A stretch of DNA of 5,729 nucleotides from Oscillospiraceae bacterium. GTDB lineage: Bacteria > Bacillota > Clostridia > Oscillospirales > CAG-272. The translations under genes were made by a program, and so were the position numbers. Under the pieces are notes generated by a model. It saw nothing but the letters and a program-made list of their open reading frames with translations, ran no database searches and was not told the origin of the DNA. This document shows positions 4,633 to 5,729 of this stretch, piece after piece. The stretch's first letter is position 1. Every line of letters begins with the position of its first letter. The stretch covers positions 1 to 5,729 of the forward strand of contig SVTU01000086.1 of NCBI GenBank assembly GCA_015063655.1, in the 5' to 3' direction.

Positions 4633-5697
4633 ATGAGTATTTCCCATAAGCTTTTCGGTACGCTCCCCGACGGACGCGGCGTGGACGTATACACCCTGCG
4701 CAACGCCTCGGGCGTTAAGGTGCGTATTCTGACCTACGGCGGTGCGATTCAACAGCTCTACATACCCGACCGCAAGGGCTGCTTCTGCGACGTTCTCGGC
4801 GGCTATGACTGCCTTGACTCCTACGTCAGGGGCGATGGCTATCAGGGGGCACTCATCGGCCGTGTCGGCAACCGCATCGCCAAGGGTACGTTTACCCTTG
4901 ACGGCAAGGAATACCGCATGTTCATCAACAACGGTCCCAACCACCTGCATGGCGGTGAGTTTGGCTTCAACGCCAAGATCTTTGACGTGGTCGCCACCGA
5001 GGATACCGATACGCCCTCGCTCTCGCTGCGCTACGTCTCCCCCGACGGCGAGGAACAGTATCCGGGTACACTGACTGTGACCGTGACGTATACGCTGACC
5101 GCCGAAAACGGTCTGCGCATTCGCTACGTGGCCACCACGGACAAGAAGACCATTCTCAACCTGACCAACCATTCCTATTTCAATTTGGCAGGCTACGCTA
5201 CAGGCTCGGTGCTGGATCATGAGCTGTATCTCGATGCCGACACCTATCTTCCTACCGACACCTCTCTCATTCCCACAGGCGAGCTTCGCCCCGTGGCGAA
5301 TACCCCCTTCGATTTCACGGTGGCAAAGCCCATCGGGCAGGACATTGAGGCAGACAACGCCGACCTCACCATAGCGGGTGGCTATGACCATTGCTTCAAT
5401 TTCCGAGGCGGTGCCTCTCACGAGCCCGTGCTTCGTGCTACCCTGTATCACAGAGAGAGCGGACGCAAGATGGACGTCTACACCAACCAGCCCTGCGTGC
5501 AGGTCTATACGGGCAACTTCCTCACCAACGAGGAATTCCCCTTCAAGGGCAACTTTGCACAGCGCCCCCGCAGCTTTGTGTGCCTGGAGACACAGCATAT
5601 GCCCGACAGCATCAACCACGAAAACTTCACCGATTGTACCCTCTCCCCCGGCGAGGTGTACGATTACACCACCGAATACCGCTTCTCGGTGGAATAA
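4633..5697 (+). CDS. galM: Aldose 1-epimerase (mutarotase)
   Basis: It catalyses interconversion of the alpha and beta anomers of galactose and glucose, supplying alpha-galactose to galactokinase. The 354-residue protein has no signal peptide and should be cytoplasmic. Family motifs occur in order: GRVGNRI at 76-82 with Arg81, NHLHGGEFGF at 103-112 with His106, LTNHSYFNL at 177-185 with His180 (predicted acid), GYDHCF at 250-255 with Asp252, and CLETQHMPDS at 317-326 with Glu319 (predicted base). These match the His/His/Asp/Glu set of Lactococcus GalM. GGAGG lies 5 nt before ATG 4633, only 11 nt from the galE stop, so the two are one operon. The 32 bases after the stop contain no terminator and end in AAGGAC, possibly the ribosome site of a further gene beyond the edge. 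Confidence 0.96.
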   Translation: MSISHKLFGTLPDGRGVDVYTLRNASGVKVRILTYGGAIQQLYIPDRKGCFCDVLGGYDCLDSYVRGDGYQGALIGRVGNRIAKGTFTLDGKEYRMFINNGPNHLHGGEFGFNAKIFDVVATEDTDTPSLSLRYVSPDGEEQYPGTLTVTVTYTLTAENGLRIRYVATTDKKTILNLTNHSYFNLAGYATGSVLDHELYLDADTYLPTDTSLIPTGELRPVANTPFDFTVAKPIGQDIEADNADLTIAGGYDHCFNFRGGASHEPVLRATLYHRESGRKMDVYTNQPCVQVYTGNFLTNEEFPFKGNFAQRPRSFVCLETQHMPDSINHENFTDCTLSPGEVYDYTTEYRFSVE

Positions 5698-5729
5698 TAT
5701 TCCCCGTAAAGGAAGGTACGCTTAAGGAC

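Noticed and set aside
4618..5619. Open frame of 333 codons on the minus strand opposite galM
   Set aside because: galM on the plus strand has all catalytic residues, full length and a good ribosome site. The reverse frame shows no known domain and is a codon-usage shadow.

Overview
The window looks like chromosomal DNA of an endospore-forming, GC-rich member of the Firmicutes. It is probably an uncultured gut-type Clostridia (Oscillospirales or Christensenellales-like), though that placement is inference. The strongest clue is the first ~65 codons of the forespore sigma factor sigG on the minus strand at the left edge. Supporting clues are strong AGGAG-type ribosome sites, a lipoprotein-anchored ABC binding protein, and protein sequences that read as clostridial. 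There are six complete genes and one partial gene. I see no rRNA, tRNA, CRISPR array or mobile element.

Minus-strand block (3471 down to 1): a textbook sigma-A promoter (TTGACA, 17 nt, TGC-TATAAT) drives a four-gene operon. In transcription order these are a Crp/Fnr-family regulator (3398-2709), a lipoprotein substrate-binding protein (2663-1650), a permease (1633-845) and an ATPase (861-250). The last three form a complete NitT/TauT/SsuABC-type importer of unknown substrate. A perfect 24-bp palindrome with the 5-6-5 geometry of Crp-family operators covers the predicted transcription start, which suggests that the regulator represses its own operon. sigG follows the ATPase gene in the same direction, with no canonical terminator between them.

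Junction of transporter operon and sigG (195-256): a perfect 15-bp stem with a 4-nt loop sits directly before the sigG start codon, and its 3' arm contains the only visible sigG Shine-Dalgarno sequence. Read-through mRNA from the vegetative operon would therefore carry sigG with its ribosome site locked. A weak candidate sigma-F/sigma-G promoter overlaps the end of the ATPase gene. If it is real, it would start transcripts inside the 5' arm and so produce an unlocked sigG mRNA. This junction is the most interesting part of the window.

Plus-strand block (3524-5729): galE (UDP-glucose 4-epimerase) and galM (aldose 1-epimerase) form a compact two-gene Leloir-pathway operon, transcribed divergently from the transporter operon. 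The ~206-bp divergent control region holds both promoters, the Crp-type palindrome, and a second AT-rich inverted repeat resembling a Rex site with altered spacing. GalE carries Cys at the position that sets substrate range (Tyr299 in E. coli), so it may also epimerise UDP-GlcNAc/UDP-GalNAc.
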